From an uncultured Draconibacterium sp. (GTDB lineage: Bacteria; Bacteroidota; Bacteroidia; Bacteroidales; Prolixibacteraceae), in the NCBI RefSeq assembly GCF_913060805.1, contig NZ_CAJXTC010000019.1, positions 41,603 through 105,602 on the forward strand: DNA of 64,000 nucleotides, read 5' to 3'. The notes under the pieces were generated by a model that was not told the origin of the DNA, ran no database searches, and saw only the letters and a program-made list of their open reading frames with translations. The position numbers and the translations under genes were made by a program. Of this stretch, positions 31,646-40,469 are shown piece by piece (positions within the stretch are counted from its first letter, which is position 1; every line of letters starts with the position of its first letter).

Positions 31646-31789
31646 TTAATTTAGTCTGTGCAGATTGCTGATTGTATTCTGGTTGATCTTTTTCACTTTC
31701 TCAAAAAAACGCTGCATTTTCGGTGATAACCCTGATTTGTTCGTGCATGAAGGTTGTGAATTGTGCCTATTGTTTTTATCTGTTTTCAT
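31646..31789 (-). CDS. Small ORF, 47 aa
   Basis: MKTDKNNRHNSQPSCTNKSGLSPKMQRFFEKVKKINQNTISNLHRLN*, GAGAGGA upstream. Confidence 0.4.
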   Translation of the reverse strand: MKTDKNNRHNSQPSCTNKSGLSPKMQRFFEKVKKINQNTISNLHRLN

Positions 31790-31989
31790 GTCCTCTCAAA
31801 ATTACAAAAACCCATACAAATAAGATCGGATTCCCGCTAATTAAAGATTCCTATATCTGTAAGTGTATTCTAAGTACATCTTGTAGAATTCCGACCTCTG
31901 TATAAAAGAAGTGCTTCGGAAATACCCAAACCACTCAATTTATAAAACTCAAGAACGTTCCCCCTGCGCTTTGACGATTTATATTTTAG

Positions 31990-32131
31990 TTAATTCATTT
32001 TTGTTTGTGCAACACCCGAAACAAGTGGTCCCTCCGATTCGAGACGGTTGAAAAAGCTTTTCCATCCTGAACCACGTTCGTTAATTGAATTGGCTTTTAT
32101 GACTCTGAAAGCTCCAATCTGGTTTTGTACA
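31990..32131 (-). pseudogene. Diverged partial duplicate of the 3' end of the 183-aa virion-like gene
   Basis: Minus strand VQNQIGAFRVIKANSINERGSGWKSFFNRLESEGPLVSG...* versus QQNQLGTYGSIKADSINERGTGWQSFFDNLDGIGKIISG in 32167-32718. Confidence 0.65.
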
Positions 32132-32166
32132 TAAATCAAATAAATAATAATGTCAAAACATGGAGA

Positions 32167-32718
32167 CTATTCAACTGGGGGACTAATAAGACTTCCCGCT
32201 CCGGATATTATCTTTCCAATTCCATCTAAATTATCAAAGAATGATTGCCACCCAGTGCCTCTTTCGTTTATTGAGTCGGCTTTTATGCTTCCGTAAGTTC
32301 CTAACTGGTTTTGCTGTAAATTCTGTAAGGCATTTACCTGATTAATTTTGTTGGCTTCTGCTCCGGCAGCAATTTGACCGGCAGCGGCACCCAATCCTTC
32401 GGTAACGGCACCCTGCGACGCAACGATTGCTTCTGCCGAAGCATTAGCTCCCATCGTGTTTAATGCCCTGGTTTGATACTGCCTTGCATTTCTGGTAGCT
32501 TTTTTCATAACCGATTTTGCAGATGCACTTTCAAACGAATTAGATGCTTTTAATGTATCAATCTCATTCTGAGTGTTATCTGACAAAGCTTTGAACTCAC
32601 CGGCCAGTCCCGCTTTCTCTTTTCGCCTTTTGTTAGATCCGAAAAGATTAGGATCTGCACTTCCGTATACGCTTTTAACAACTCTCACAATTGATTTTAA
32701 GATTCTAAGCTTTTTCAT
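32167..32718 (-). CDS. Phage virion-associated-like protein
   Basis: 183 aa, Ala/Gln/Asn-rich helical (ALNTMGANASAEAIVASQGAVTEGLGAAAGQIAAGAEANKINQVNALQNLQQNQLG); directly follows terS. Confidence 0.4.
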   Translation of the reverse strand: MKKLRILKSIVRVVKSVYGSADPNLFGSNKRRKEKAGLAGEFKALSDNTQNEIDTLKASNSFESASAKSVMKKATRNARQYQTRALNTMGANASAEAIVASQGAVTEGLGAAAGQIAAGAEANKINQVNALQNLQQNQLGTYGSIKADSINERGTGWQSFFDNLDGIGKIISGAGSLISPPVE

Positions 32719-32749
32719 TTTGATAATTTTTTTTGTTCTAAATATCTTC

Positions 32750-33286
32750 TTATTGTTTTATACCTTTTAATAAATCTTCCAGGTGACTTAAATCTTCAAA
32801 CTGCACTTTCATTTTTGCATCCTGATAGGCTCCAAAGTGCTTCATAAACTGGTCGGAAATAGCTCGTTTATCGATTAGTTTTACTTTTTTCAGATAACCG
32901 ATCATTGTTCGGTCTTTGCCTTTTCCTTCAAACAGTTCAACCACTTCGAAACTTGCAATACAAGCAGCTTCATCGTCGGTCATTTCCTCGAAACTTTTCA
33001 TGGCCCCATCTTCCTTCATTATCGATTTGATGTTAAACCGGAGCCATCGAGCCATTTCCTGCAGAACCTCATTCAGTACAACTTTGTTTCTTTCCTGGAT
33101 TTCTTCCTGAATTTCTTTCACCCTTACCAGAACCTTACCATTAGTCATTAATTCAGATGATTTAACCCAAACAGCTTCATTCTTCCACTTTTTTGAGGAT
33201 GGATAAGCTTCACGGTAAGCATCGGCATAGGTTTTCCCTTTGGCAACTGCCTGAGCAAATAATTCCTGTTTCGCTGTTAAATCCAT
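32750..33286 (-). CDS. Phage terminase small subunit-like (TerS)
   Basis: LTAKQELFAQAVAKGKTYADAYREAYPSSKKWKNEAVWVKSSELMTNGKVLVRVKEIQEEI is a typical Terminase_2 N-terminus. Confidence 0.85.
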   Translation of the reverse strand: MDLTAKQELFAQAVAKGKTYADAYREAYPSSKKWKNEAVWVKSSELMTNGKVLVRVKEIQEEIQERNKVVLNEVLQEMARWLRFNIKSIMKEDGAMKSFEEMTDDEAACIASFEVVELFEGKGKDRTMIGYLKKVKLIDKRAISDQFMKHFGAYQDAKMKVQFEDLSHLEDLLKGIKQ

Positions 33287-33664
33287 TTAACCGGCATTTA
33301 TTGTTTTTTCTATTACTTGTTGCAATTCTTCGCATTCGTCGAGAAAATCTCTTAATCGCTGGGTGTCAGCGCCCATTTGAGTTAGGTTGTAAAAGATCAT
33401 TGACAGAGCCATCGGAATCATTGGGCAATTCCCACTTTTGAGTTCGCTTAGGAGTCGATCACAGAAGTACTGCAAACGCTCCTCTGCCATTGCTGTAACT
33501 TGATTTTTAATTCTTTGGAGTTTACTCAATTCGAAAAGGATATGATCTCCCTGCTCCGGCGAGAAATAGCCTCCATGTACCAGACGCTCAATGGTACCTT
33601 GGTAGAGGTATGACATCGAGTTATTGTTTGTATCGATCCTATTTAGTTCCAAAGTAATTTCCAT
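33287..33664 (-). CDS. Hypothetical protein, tandem paralog B
   Basis: 125 aa; aligns in register with the 127-aa neighbour; abuts terS. Confidence 0.6.
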   Translation of the reverse strand: MEITLELNRIDTNNNSMSYLYQGTIERLVHGGYFSPEQGDHILFELSKLQRIKNQVTAMAEERLQYFCDRLLSELKSGNCPMIPMALSMIFYNLTQMGADTQRLRDFLDECEELQQVIEKTINAG

Positions 33665-34026
33665 AATTCAGATTCTTTTAATTCGTTTTTTAATGCTTTG
33701 CTCGTATTTATTATTTGCTTCATCGATGCTGTATCAATGCCTGATTGCGCAAAATAAAAGAGGGCAGAGGACCAGAGTAAAGGGTGCGGATTGAGTCCGT
33801 CTTTCATATCATGGAGCATGATGTTATAAAGTTTTAATCGTTCTGCCATATTATAGGAGTCAATCGCTGTTTTTACCCAATCAATATCATTCAGTATCTG
33901 GTGAAGTGCATCCATCTGAAATCGATTGAAAGTGTTTAACACCATTTGTTTAATCGTGTAATCGTAAATGTCCGCGATAGGAACTTCGACGTTACTTTTA
34001 ATGATATGTATTTTAGTTGCCCTCAT
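33643..34026 (-). CDS. Hypothetical protein, tandem paralog A
   Basis: 127 aa; overlaps paralog B and the replication-like gene (operon). Confidence 0.6.
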   Translation of the reverse strand: MRATKIHIIKSNVEVPIADIYDYTIKQMVLNTFNRFQMDALHQILNDIDWVKTAIDSYNMAERLKLYNIMLHDMKDGLNPHPLLWSSALFYFAQSGIDTASMKQIINTSKALKNELKESELWKLLWN

Positions 34027-34997
34027 GCTGTTGCAATTGCTTTATTGGTCTCGATTGTATATTTCTGATTTTTACTAAATGCGATACCAAATGCGTTATT
34101 AAATGCGGCTACGAGGGGTTTATTCCCTTCTATTTGAGCACGAACATGTTCAGACATTTTAAACACCATAAATCTGTCGGCTTGTCGAAATATGATGCCG
34201 GAGTATAGGAATAAGTGATAATCCTTCGATTTGCTTTTGATAATATGAAAGGCTATTTGCCAGTTCTTTAAAATATCATCGGAACTGTTTTTGCCCTTCG
34301 TGGTATGATTGTTCCAGTTTCGGGCTGCGGCCTTAATGTCTTTAATTGGTCTTCCGTTAGCATCATTCCATCCGGTTTTCTCATAATGATTGAAAAAAGT
34401 TTCGGCCACATCCCAGGGTTGATTGTAATTTTTAAAATAAAAGAGCTCTAATATTTCATTAAAATATTTCTCTCTGGGAAAGAGATTTCTTTCATTTACT
34501 TCCTTTCCTTTCCTTTCTTTTCTTTGCGCACTTTCCTCTGAGTTTTCGACAGTTTCTTCCAAAGAAACTTTTGTTTCTTCCGAAGAAACTCCGCTTTTTT
34601 CTTCAATAACACCATTCACCAGATATTCCGGCAGAATCTCTTTAACTTTACGTTTCGATGTTTGGGTCATTGTTAACCAACGTTTCTGAATGCCTCTACT
34701 GGTTAAAATACCATTGCCAAACTTTTCTTTGCAAAAAAGGTCAATCTCTGCGCAGTACTCGATAATAGCTTTTACCTTAGCCTCATCCATGTGAAATAAA
34801 TCTGCTATATCAAATAAATAATCATCATCCCAAATAACATAATAACCTTTATCGCGGTAAGCCTCGCATTTAACCGAATGATAAATGGTAAAGCCATCGC
34901 CTCCGTATTCTCGTAGCAATTTCTTTATCTTCCTGTCGGTGAAAATATCCGTATCATCAGGGAAAAAGCTAAATCCTATTCTTTCAGGTCTCGACAT
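34023..34997 (-). CDS. DUF4373 (Lin1244/Lin1753 N-terminal)-like replication/replisome protein
   Basis: GFSFFPDDTDIFTDRKIKKLLREYGGDGFTIYHSVKCEAYRDKGYYVIWDDDYLFDIAD; C-terminal WNDANGRPIKDIKAAARNWNNH. Confidence 0.8.
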   Translation of the reverse strand: MSRPERIGFSFFPDDTDIFTDRKIKKLLREYGGDGFTIYHSVKCEAYRDKGYYVIWDDDYLFDIADLFHMDEAKVKAIIEYCAEIDLFCKEKFGNGILTSRGIQKRWLTMTQTSKRKVKEILPEYLVNGVIEEKSGVSSEETKVSLEETVENSEESAQRKERKGKEVNERNLFPREKYFNEILELFYFKNYNQPWDVAETFFNHYEKTGWNDANGRPIKDIKAAARNWNNHTTKGKNSSDDILKNWQIAFHIIKSKSKDYHLFLYSGIIFRQADRFMVFKMSEHVRAQIEGNKPLVAAFNNAFGIAFSKNQKYTIETNKAIATA

Positions 34998-35368
34998 TAG
35001 AAAAGATTTAATTGTTTGAACTTTGATTTTCGAAGCTTGTCGAATTCACTTGGATTCGTCGATAGTAGATGTGCAGAATGCTTTGTTACGGGACATTTCA
35101 CCTCATCGATCGATTCAACGAGTAAACCATCCTTTTCAAAATTGCGTTTATAACGACAGGCAGCTTCAATTGGAATTCCCATTGCTTCACTAATCGCTTT
35201 CTTGGTTGCGCTTACATACTGTAAGGCAGTGAAGAATAGTTTGTCTTCTGCAAATTCTGATTTTAGCTGGAAGAATGACTTCCCGGTTCCACGCTCTATT
35301 TGTTCACGAAGCGCATTTACAAAAGAATTACTATCGTCGATATTTTTTAAGGTATCAATTGACTTCAT
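34997..35368 (-). CDS. Small hypothetical protein, possible winged helix
   Basis: 123 aa; AISEAMGIPIEAACRYKRNFEKDGLLVE resembles a winged helix. Confidence 0.5.
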   Translation of the reverse strand: MKSIDTLKNIDDSNSFVNALREQIERGTGKSFFQLKSEFAEDKLFFTALQYVSATKKAISEAMGIPIEAACRYKRNFEKDGLLVESIDEVKCPVTKHSAHLLSTNPSEFDKLRKSKFKQLNLF

Positions 35369-35375
35369 GACACCA

Positions 35376-35699
35376 TTATTTTAAAGGCTGGATAGAAGCT
35401 TCTACTTCTGACCACTTCAGATATACTCTATTTCCTATCTGCCAGCCTCTAACGACACCTCTCTTTCGCCAATTATGTAATGTTGACTTATCGACGTGAA
35501 GTCTTTTGGCAGCCTCATCTAATGTAACATATTCTTCTGGTTGGCGTGGCTGGAATTCAGTAAGAAGCATTTTGAATCCATTTCGGATTTCATCGATTAT
35601 TGGCTGAGTTGCTTCTTCCGGGGTAGTATCAACGAACTGAATACGTCTTGTAGCTCGTTCAATTAAACTACCTGTTCTTTCTTGATTTTGTTGAGACAT
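35376..35699 (-). CDS. HTH_17 DNA-binding protein
   Basis: EYVTLDEAAKRLHVDKSTLHNWRKRGVVRGWQIGNRVYLKWSEVEA. Confidence 0.8.
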   Translation of the reverse strand: MSQQNQERTGSLIERATRRIQFVDTTPEEATQPIIDEIRNGFKMLLTEFQPRQPEEYVTLDEAAKRLHVDKSTLHNWRKRGVVRGWQIGNRVYLKWSEVEASIQPLK

Positions 35700-35814
35700 G
35701 TGAATGATTTTAAATTGTCATTCACAAATAGAATAGTATTTTTTTTGACCTTCTGTTCGAGAGCTATTCAAACTTTCTTCGAAAAATGTTCAATTCAATT
35801 TTATTCAGGAATAA

Positions 35815-36657
35815 TCAGTTATTGCGAGGATTATTTTTTTTAAATTCTAACTTAATACTATTGAGTTTATCTTCGTGCTCGTTCATTTTTATGTTGTCAT
35901 TTGAGTAATACTTTTGCTGTATTCTACTAAATTGATCAAGGTAGTTTCCTCTCACAAATTTCTCAAATCTGGTTTTATTAGGGTAGATGCAATTCCCGTC
36001 ATCTTCTAAAACGTAGTAGATATAAGACATTCGTACTGGTTCTTCGTAACTGTCTTTTACATACTGGTTATACATCTCTAAGAATAAATGATAACTCCAC
36101 CCATCTCTAAATATGTCATTATGCGGATTATCAAATTTTGAGATTGACTTTTGCGGATTATCCGACATTACATTTGCCTTGGCAAGAACTTCATGTTTGG
36201 CTTTATTTAATTCCAAATCATGATACATTTCAAGGAATTGCAATTTTTTGCTCCAAGAAAATTTAATGCTTTGATAAGTATCCTTGTCGCAAATATCGTA
36301 TAACCTATGAGCTTGCCAGTTTAAACCTCTTTTCTTTATTGCATCGTATTCCAATTCAATAAAATATGATTTATCTACCTCAGGTTGCTTAACTCTAAAT
36401 TCCTGAAATGCCTCATCGAACGTATTCTGATAAACATGAATGCTACAAAATTCCCAACGAAAGTTATCCTTTGCAGAATTTTGGTACAAGCCTCTCAAAT
36501 CTTCTCTAATCTTATAAATTGAAGGTGGATCATAGATATTATTTCCTTTGTCATCAACAACAGGATACTGTCCTTTGAAATAGCAAAATATAGTTCCAAT
36601 GCTATCAAATTGTTTCAAACGATCAATTATATCTGCTCTTTTTTCGTTCCAATTCAT
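35815..36657 (-). CDS. Hypothetical protein downstream of XRE regulator
   Basis: Probable start MNWNEKRADII (ORF track start 36699 overlaps the XRE gene). Confidence 0.5.
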   Translation of the reverse strand: MNWNEKRADIIDRLKQFDSIGTIFCYFKGQYPVVDDKGNNIYDPPSIYKIREDLRGLYQNSAKDNFRWEFCSIHVYQNTFDEAFQEFRVKQPEVDKSYFIELEYDAIKKRGLNWQAHRLYDICDKDTYQSIKFSWSKKLQFLEMYHDLELNKAKHEVLAKANVMSDNPQKSISKFDNPHNDIFRDGWSYHLFLEMYNQYVKDSYEEPVRMSYIYYVLEDDGNCIYPNKTRFEKFVRGNYLDQFSRIQQKYYSNDNIKMNEHEDKLNSIKLEFKKNNPRNN

Positions 36658-36661
36658 CGAT

Positions 36662-36892
36662 CTAATTCGGTTGTAATTCAAAACTAACCCTTGCTCCAAG
36701 CGCAGCAGCTATTTTATCTATACTTGCCAGAGTAAGGTTATACCTTCCGTTTTCTATTCTTGATACTTGTCCTTTTTCTACACCTAAGCGGTCGGCTAAT
36801 TGCGATTGAGTTAGCTTATTCTTTAAACGTAACTCTTTAAACTGTTGTGCAAGAACGGTCTTTAACTCCTCATCGTGTGATACTGTTTTCAT
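36662..36892 (-). CDS. XRE-family regulator
   Basis: MKTVSHDEELKTVLAQQFKELRLKNKLTQSQLADRLGVEKGQVSRIENGRYNLTLASIDKIAAALGARVSFEL; start trimmed from 36964. Confidence 0.85.
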   Translation of the reverse strand: MKTVSHDEELKTVLAQQFKELRLKNKLTQSQLADRLGVEKGQVSRIENGRYNLTLASIDKIAAALGARVSFELQPN

Positions 36893-36908
36893 AATCCTTA
36901 AAAGTATT

Positions 36909-36934
36909 AAAGGTTGTAATGAACTACAACCTTT
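36909..36934. promoter_or_regulatory. Perfect 10-bp inverted repeat, candidate operator of the XRE gene
   Basis: AAAGGTTGTA-atgaac-TACAACCTTT, 17 bp upstream of the XRE start. Confidence 0.6.
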
Positions 36935-37035
36935 TAAAATGAATGTTATAAACACGATGTCCACCAGGTAATTAACAACTATGCATTCTTTCTTCTCGCA
37001 TTAATAAACATCAACAGTAATAATCAGATTTGTTC

Positions 37036-37236
37036 TTACATTGAGATATACTCAACCTCATCGTTAAACTTCCCCCATCCTTCTTTTTGGATTGCCATTT
37101 TTAACGCAACAAATTTTTGTAAATCTTCAAGGAAATAGCGCTCCCAAACATCCTGTGCTGCATTATTCTGACTGTCAATTTCCTTTAGCTTCAAATAAAG
37201 CACCTCGCGCTTGTTCCGAATCTTATTTGAAGCCAT
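37036..37236 (-). CDS. Small hypothetical protein
   Basis: 66 aa ORF overlapping the lipoprotein gene end. Confidence 0.4.
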   Translation of the reverse strand: MASNKIRNKREVLYLKLKEIDSQNNAAQDVWERYFLEDLQKFVALKMAIQKEGWGKFNDEVEYISM

Positions 37237-37646
37237 TGCGTTTTGATCGCCGTATATCCCTGTGCTCCTTCACCAAAAGCATAAAGCGCATCGGCCCACC
37301 TGGAACTTCTCTCTCGCCTGACAGAATCATAAATCTCATCAACTAAATATTGCGGAGGATCTGTTAACTCTGGACCTTCATAAAGATTCATAAATTCGGA
37401 AATATCCTTCTTTATTTCATCCGGGGCTATCTTCATTACTGTTTCGATGATATTGTCTTTATACTGTTTCGACAGGTTTCCGGAAGTAATGCTCTTGAAG
37501 TCTACATCGTAGTATATTGCTTCACGCTGGATGATTATTTCGAGTTTCTCATTCTTCTTTGCTATCTTCTTTTGTGTACTGCAGGCAAATGTTGCAAAGA
37601 TTAGAACAACGATTAAAATAAGTTTGGTAATAGTTTTCATGATCAC
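37191..37646 (-). CDS. Putative lipoprotein
   Basis: Signal with lipobox LIFATFACSTQKK. Confidence 0.55.
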   Translation of the reverse strand: MIMKTITKLILIVVLIFATFACSTQKKIAKKNEKLEIIIQREAIYYDVDFKSITSGNLSKQYKDNIIETVMKIAPDEIKKDISEFMNLYEGPELTDPPQYLVDEIYDSVRRERSSRWADALYAFGEGAQGYTAIKTQWLQIRFGTSARCFI

Positions 37647-37666
37647 TTGTTTGGTTAGTTATGTAA

Positions 37667-39055
37667 TTAATTCGCTTTTCCTAATACTGTCATTTGAGGC
37701 TCTTTCTTTTTATTGGCAGCTTGTTTACTCCAATATTCAGCGACCTGCAGTGCACTATCAGAACTACTCTTACCGATATAGGCTAAAAATTGTTGTTCCG
37801 TTGAATGTGCCGTTATATCCTTAAGTAGAGAAGTAGGAATCTCACCATAAAAGTTTGATGCAAAAGAGCGCCTACAAATGTGAGAAGAAACCAATTCATG
37901 CTTCGGAAACATTCCAAACTGCTTCCGTGTTATTTTGGTTTCTTTATCCTTTACCATCTTCCCTCCGTAGGTTGCCTCATCGATACCGGCAATTTCGCAA
38001 ACATCTTTAATGTGTTTATTGAATTTCTGATCTGCTATTTTCTTTGGAAACTTACCATTGTTCTTTTTTAAAATCGCTTTCACTTTTTCATGGACCGGTA
38101 TCATTACTTGCTTTCCGGTTTTTTGTTGTTTAAGGCTAATCATTTCCATTCCCGATACTGTTGTAAGGTTCTTATGCGTTAGGTTCAACAAATCACTAAC
38201 ACGTTGTCCAATATAGCATCCAATTATCAACCAGTCTTTAGCATTATTCAATGCTTCACGTTCAAATGTCTTTCCCTCTATTTTATCAAGTTCTTCAAAA
38301 GTCAGATAGATTACATCTCGTTTAACGCTATACCCCCGAATTGCATGAAAGTTTTTATGTGTAAGCACTTCATTGCTACTGGCAAAACGACAAACAGTTT
38401 TTAAATGCTTCACATACCGGCCGGACGTATTGGGATTCAGCTTATCCACCTCAAATAAGTATTTCTCAAAAGCTTCCACCCACTTCGGGGAAATATCGGA
38501 AACTTTAAATTTCTTCCCTACATACGCCTGGTATTGTTCAATCTTTGTCTTTAAAGATTTCTGTTTTTGGATTGTCCCGGCACTTGCTCCAACTTTCCCA
38601 TTATTAAGTTTCTTTCGAGGAAGGAAATCCACATAAGCCTGAATTTGATACACGAGACTGTCAACATCAACTACCTCAACCTTCCCATGGTGTTTGTCAA
38701 TCTGCTCCTGGAGCCACTCACCATTAACAGTTACTCCCTCTTTTACGGCTTCGTTATAACTTTCAATTACCGAATCGGAGAGATTTTTTAGGTTATCCCT
38801 CATCGCCTCCTGTTTATCTTCAACAGTTCGGGCCACTTTGGGAAAACCAGTTTTACCTATGATGGAATACTTCTTCCCTTTCGCTTCCCGATTTTTCCTT
38901 TGCTTATCGGTTTCCTTATTATCTGTATTCCATTTACCAGGATCGATAACATAACCAGATTTCCGTTTTAGTTCGACTCCTCGCTTAACTGAAAGTTTTA
39001 AATAAATATTAGATGGATTGCGTTCGCTTTTTAGAAAATATGCGATGGTTGCCAT
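37667..39055 (-). CDS. Tyrosine-type site-specific integrase
   Basis: Core-binding SAM-like domain; catalytic region IGQRVSDLLNLTHKNL...HICRRSFASNFYGEIPTSLLKDITAHSTEQQFLAYIGKS. Confidence 0.95.
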   Translation of the reverse strand: MATIAYFLKSERNPSNIYLKLSVKRGVELKRKSGYVIDPGKWNTDNKETDKQRKNREAKGKKYSIIGKTGFPKVARTVEDKQEAMRDNLKNLSDSVIESYNEAVKEGVTVNGEWLQEQIDKHHGKVEVVDVDSLVYQIQAYVDFLPRKKLNNGKVGASAGTIQKQKSLKTKIEQYQAYVGKKFKVSDISPKWVEAFEKYLFEVDKLNPNTSGRYVKHLKTVCRFASSNEVLTHKNFHAIRGYSVKRDVIYLTFEELDKIEGKTFEREALNNAKDWLIIGCYIGQRVSDLLNLTHKNLTTVSGMEMISLKQQKTGKQVMIPVHEKVKAILKKNNGKFPKKIADQKFNKHIKDVCEIAGIDEATYGGKMVKDKETKITRKQFGMFPKHELVSSHICRRSFASNFYGEIPTSLLKDITAHSTEQQFLAYIGKSSSDSALQVAEYWSKQAANKKKEPQMTVLGKAN

Positions 39056-39110
39056 TGCTTATAATTTTATCATTTAAACACATACCAAAGATAAGCAATA
39101 TTTTTAATTA

Positions 39111-39134
39111 GGGCGACCGCTGGGCGACCTAAAT
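39111..39134 (+). repeat. Right arm-type repeat
   Basis: GGGCGACCGCTGGGCGACCTAAAT, 21/24 identical to 17758-17781, same orientation. Confidence 0.6.
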
Positions 39135-39270
39135 TAATCAACATTCAATTCTATTAAATTTCATTCAATATCTCAAACGCCCCCACAAACGCCCCTTCTA
39201 TTGATTTAAATACCATATTTAGGGGATTTACAGGTGTTTCAAAACACCTCAAAATGGATAGTTTCGGGTT

Positions 39271-39284
39271 CGCCAGGAACCTCA
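39271..39284 (+). repeat. attR direct repeat
   Basis: CGCCAGGAACCTCA. Confidence 0.85.
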
Positions 39285-39286
39285 AC

Positions 39287-39316
39287 AAAAGGCGATCTAA
39301 GAAGATCGCCTTTTTT
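39287..39316 (+). terminator. Probable ancestral tRNA-Cys terminator displaced by the element
   Basis: AAAAGGCGATCT-aaga-AGATCGCCTTTT just after attR. Confidence 0.7.
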
Positions 39317-39522
39317 ATTTCAAAACAAACAAAAGAAAATCTAAAAGATTTTTTGTTCATTTATTATCTTATAAGAAATTTATGAACAAAGATTACACTA
39401 TAACTAAAAGGCTAGATAGTATATAAAAAAACTTATTTTTCTTTACCATTAAGGCAAACACTACAAAATAAGCTCTGCAATCAGTATATTACCATCCTCA
39501 CTGGAAAGGTATTTATTCCCAA

Positions 39523-39560
39523 AAAAAATGTCCGGTATAATTTAATACCAGACATTTTTT
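39523..39560 (-). terminator. Terminator after exosortase substrate 1
   Basis: AAAAAATGTCCGGTAT...ATACCAGACATTTTTT. Confidence 0.7.
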
Positions 39561-39580
39561 TTAATGTATTTGAATACTAT

Positions 39581-40156
39581 TTATGCAATATTAAAGATCC
39601 TTTTGCGGAGTTTAAAAACTATTACACCGCCTATTAAAGCAAATAATGCTAAAATTGAAAAGATAGAAACCGGAACAGGTTCCCCCGGAGGAAATGAAAA
39701 GGTGAAAGTTTTAATAGTAGCAGAACCAACTATACCATCAGTTGTAGATGCACCGAAACCAAAAGTTTGACCAGCAGTTACAACAAAACTCTCAGTGCCG
39801 GATTGCGAATTTGATCCAGATTCGTTGTATGTACTAAATGTATACTTATCGCCATCAATAATGTAGAACGGGTAATCATATTCTGCTCCATCCACAGTAG
39901 TATAATCCCATTCAAATGACACAATGCCATCGTTTGGAGCTGTAATTGTCATATAAGTATCATCTTCATATCCGGAGTTTCCACTAACAAACGTAATTTC
40001 ATCAGGGGCATTGGATGTAATAATTGATCCGGAATTTTCTATTAAAGTCCAATTCAGAATATCATAATACCCTGTAAGACCCGTTTGAGCCATTGCCGAA
40101 TTTGCAACTACTATTAACAGGAATAAAAACGTTAATGTAAGTAAATGTTTTTTCAT
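39581..40156 (-). CDS. Secreted protein with PEP-CTERM-like sorting signal
   Basis: Signal peptide; C-terminal GEPVPVSIFSILALFALIGGVIVFKLRKRIFNIA. Confidence 0.75.
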   Translation of the reverse strand: MKKHLLTLTFLFLLIVVANSAMAQTGLTGYYDILNWTLIENSGSIITSNAPDEITFVSGNSGYEDDTYMTITAPNDGIVSFEWDYTTVDGAEYDYPFYIIDGDKYTFSTYNESGSNSQSGTESFVVTAGQTFGFGASTTDGIVGSATIKTFTFSFPPGEPVPVSIFSILALFALIGGVIVFKLRKRIFNIA

Positions 40157-40469
40157 ATTGTTTGAATTTAAAATTTGGAATTTCTATGCTAAAAATACTT
40201 AATTCTTGTACATCTGCAACATAAAGAACATTAAAACCCGACAAATATACTCCCTGAACAATAAGAAGTTAAAATAGCTTCTACATACTTATTAAAAACT
40301 TAAGCAAAATCCGCTCCCTAAATTCCCATCTCTATCCGTTGTCAACAACTAATTCGATTTCAACTCTTCTGTTTTATCAAGTCAGCTATCTATTTTGCAC
40401 CTAGAGATAAAATTCATTTAATTGTCACACTATTTCTCTCTGACTATTCTCAAAATTCCATAACCTGCG

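Larger units (their letters stand above)
17688..39284. mobile_element. Integrated element in tRNA-Cys, candidate phage satellite
   Basis: 14-bp direct repeat CGCCAGGAACCTCA at 17688-17701 and 39271-39284; integrase next to the right end; TerS-like gene without other phage structural or packaging genes. Confidence 0.85.

Noticed and set aside
34545-34600. Repeat in the replication-like gene (SSEETKVSLEET)
   Set aside because: Low-complexity acidic linker; no sign of function as a DNA repeat, though an iteron role was considered.
17688-39284. Complete prophage
   Set aside because: No large terminase, portal, capsid, tail or lysis genes recognised among the ORFs; satellite is the better description.
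17688-39284. Conjugative transposon/ICE
   Set aside because: No mobilisation relaxase, Tra or type IV coupling proteins recognised.
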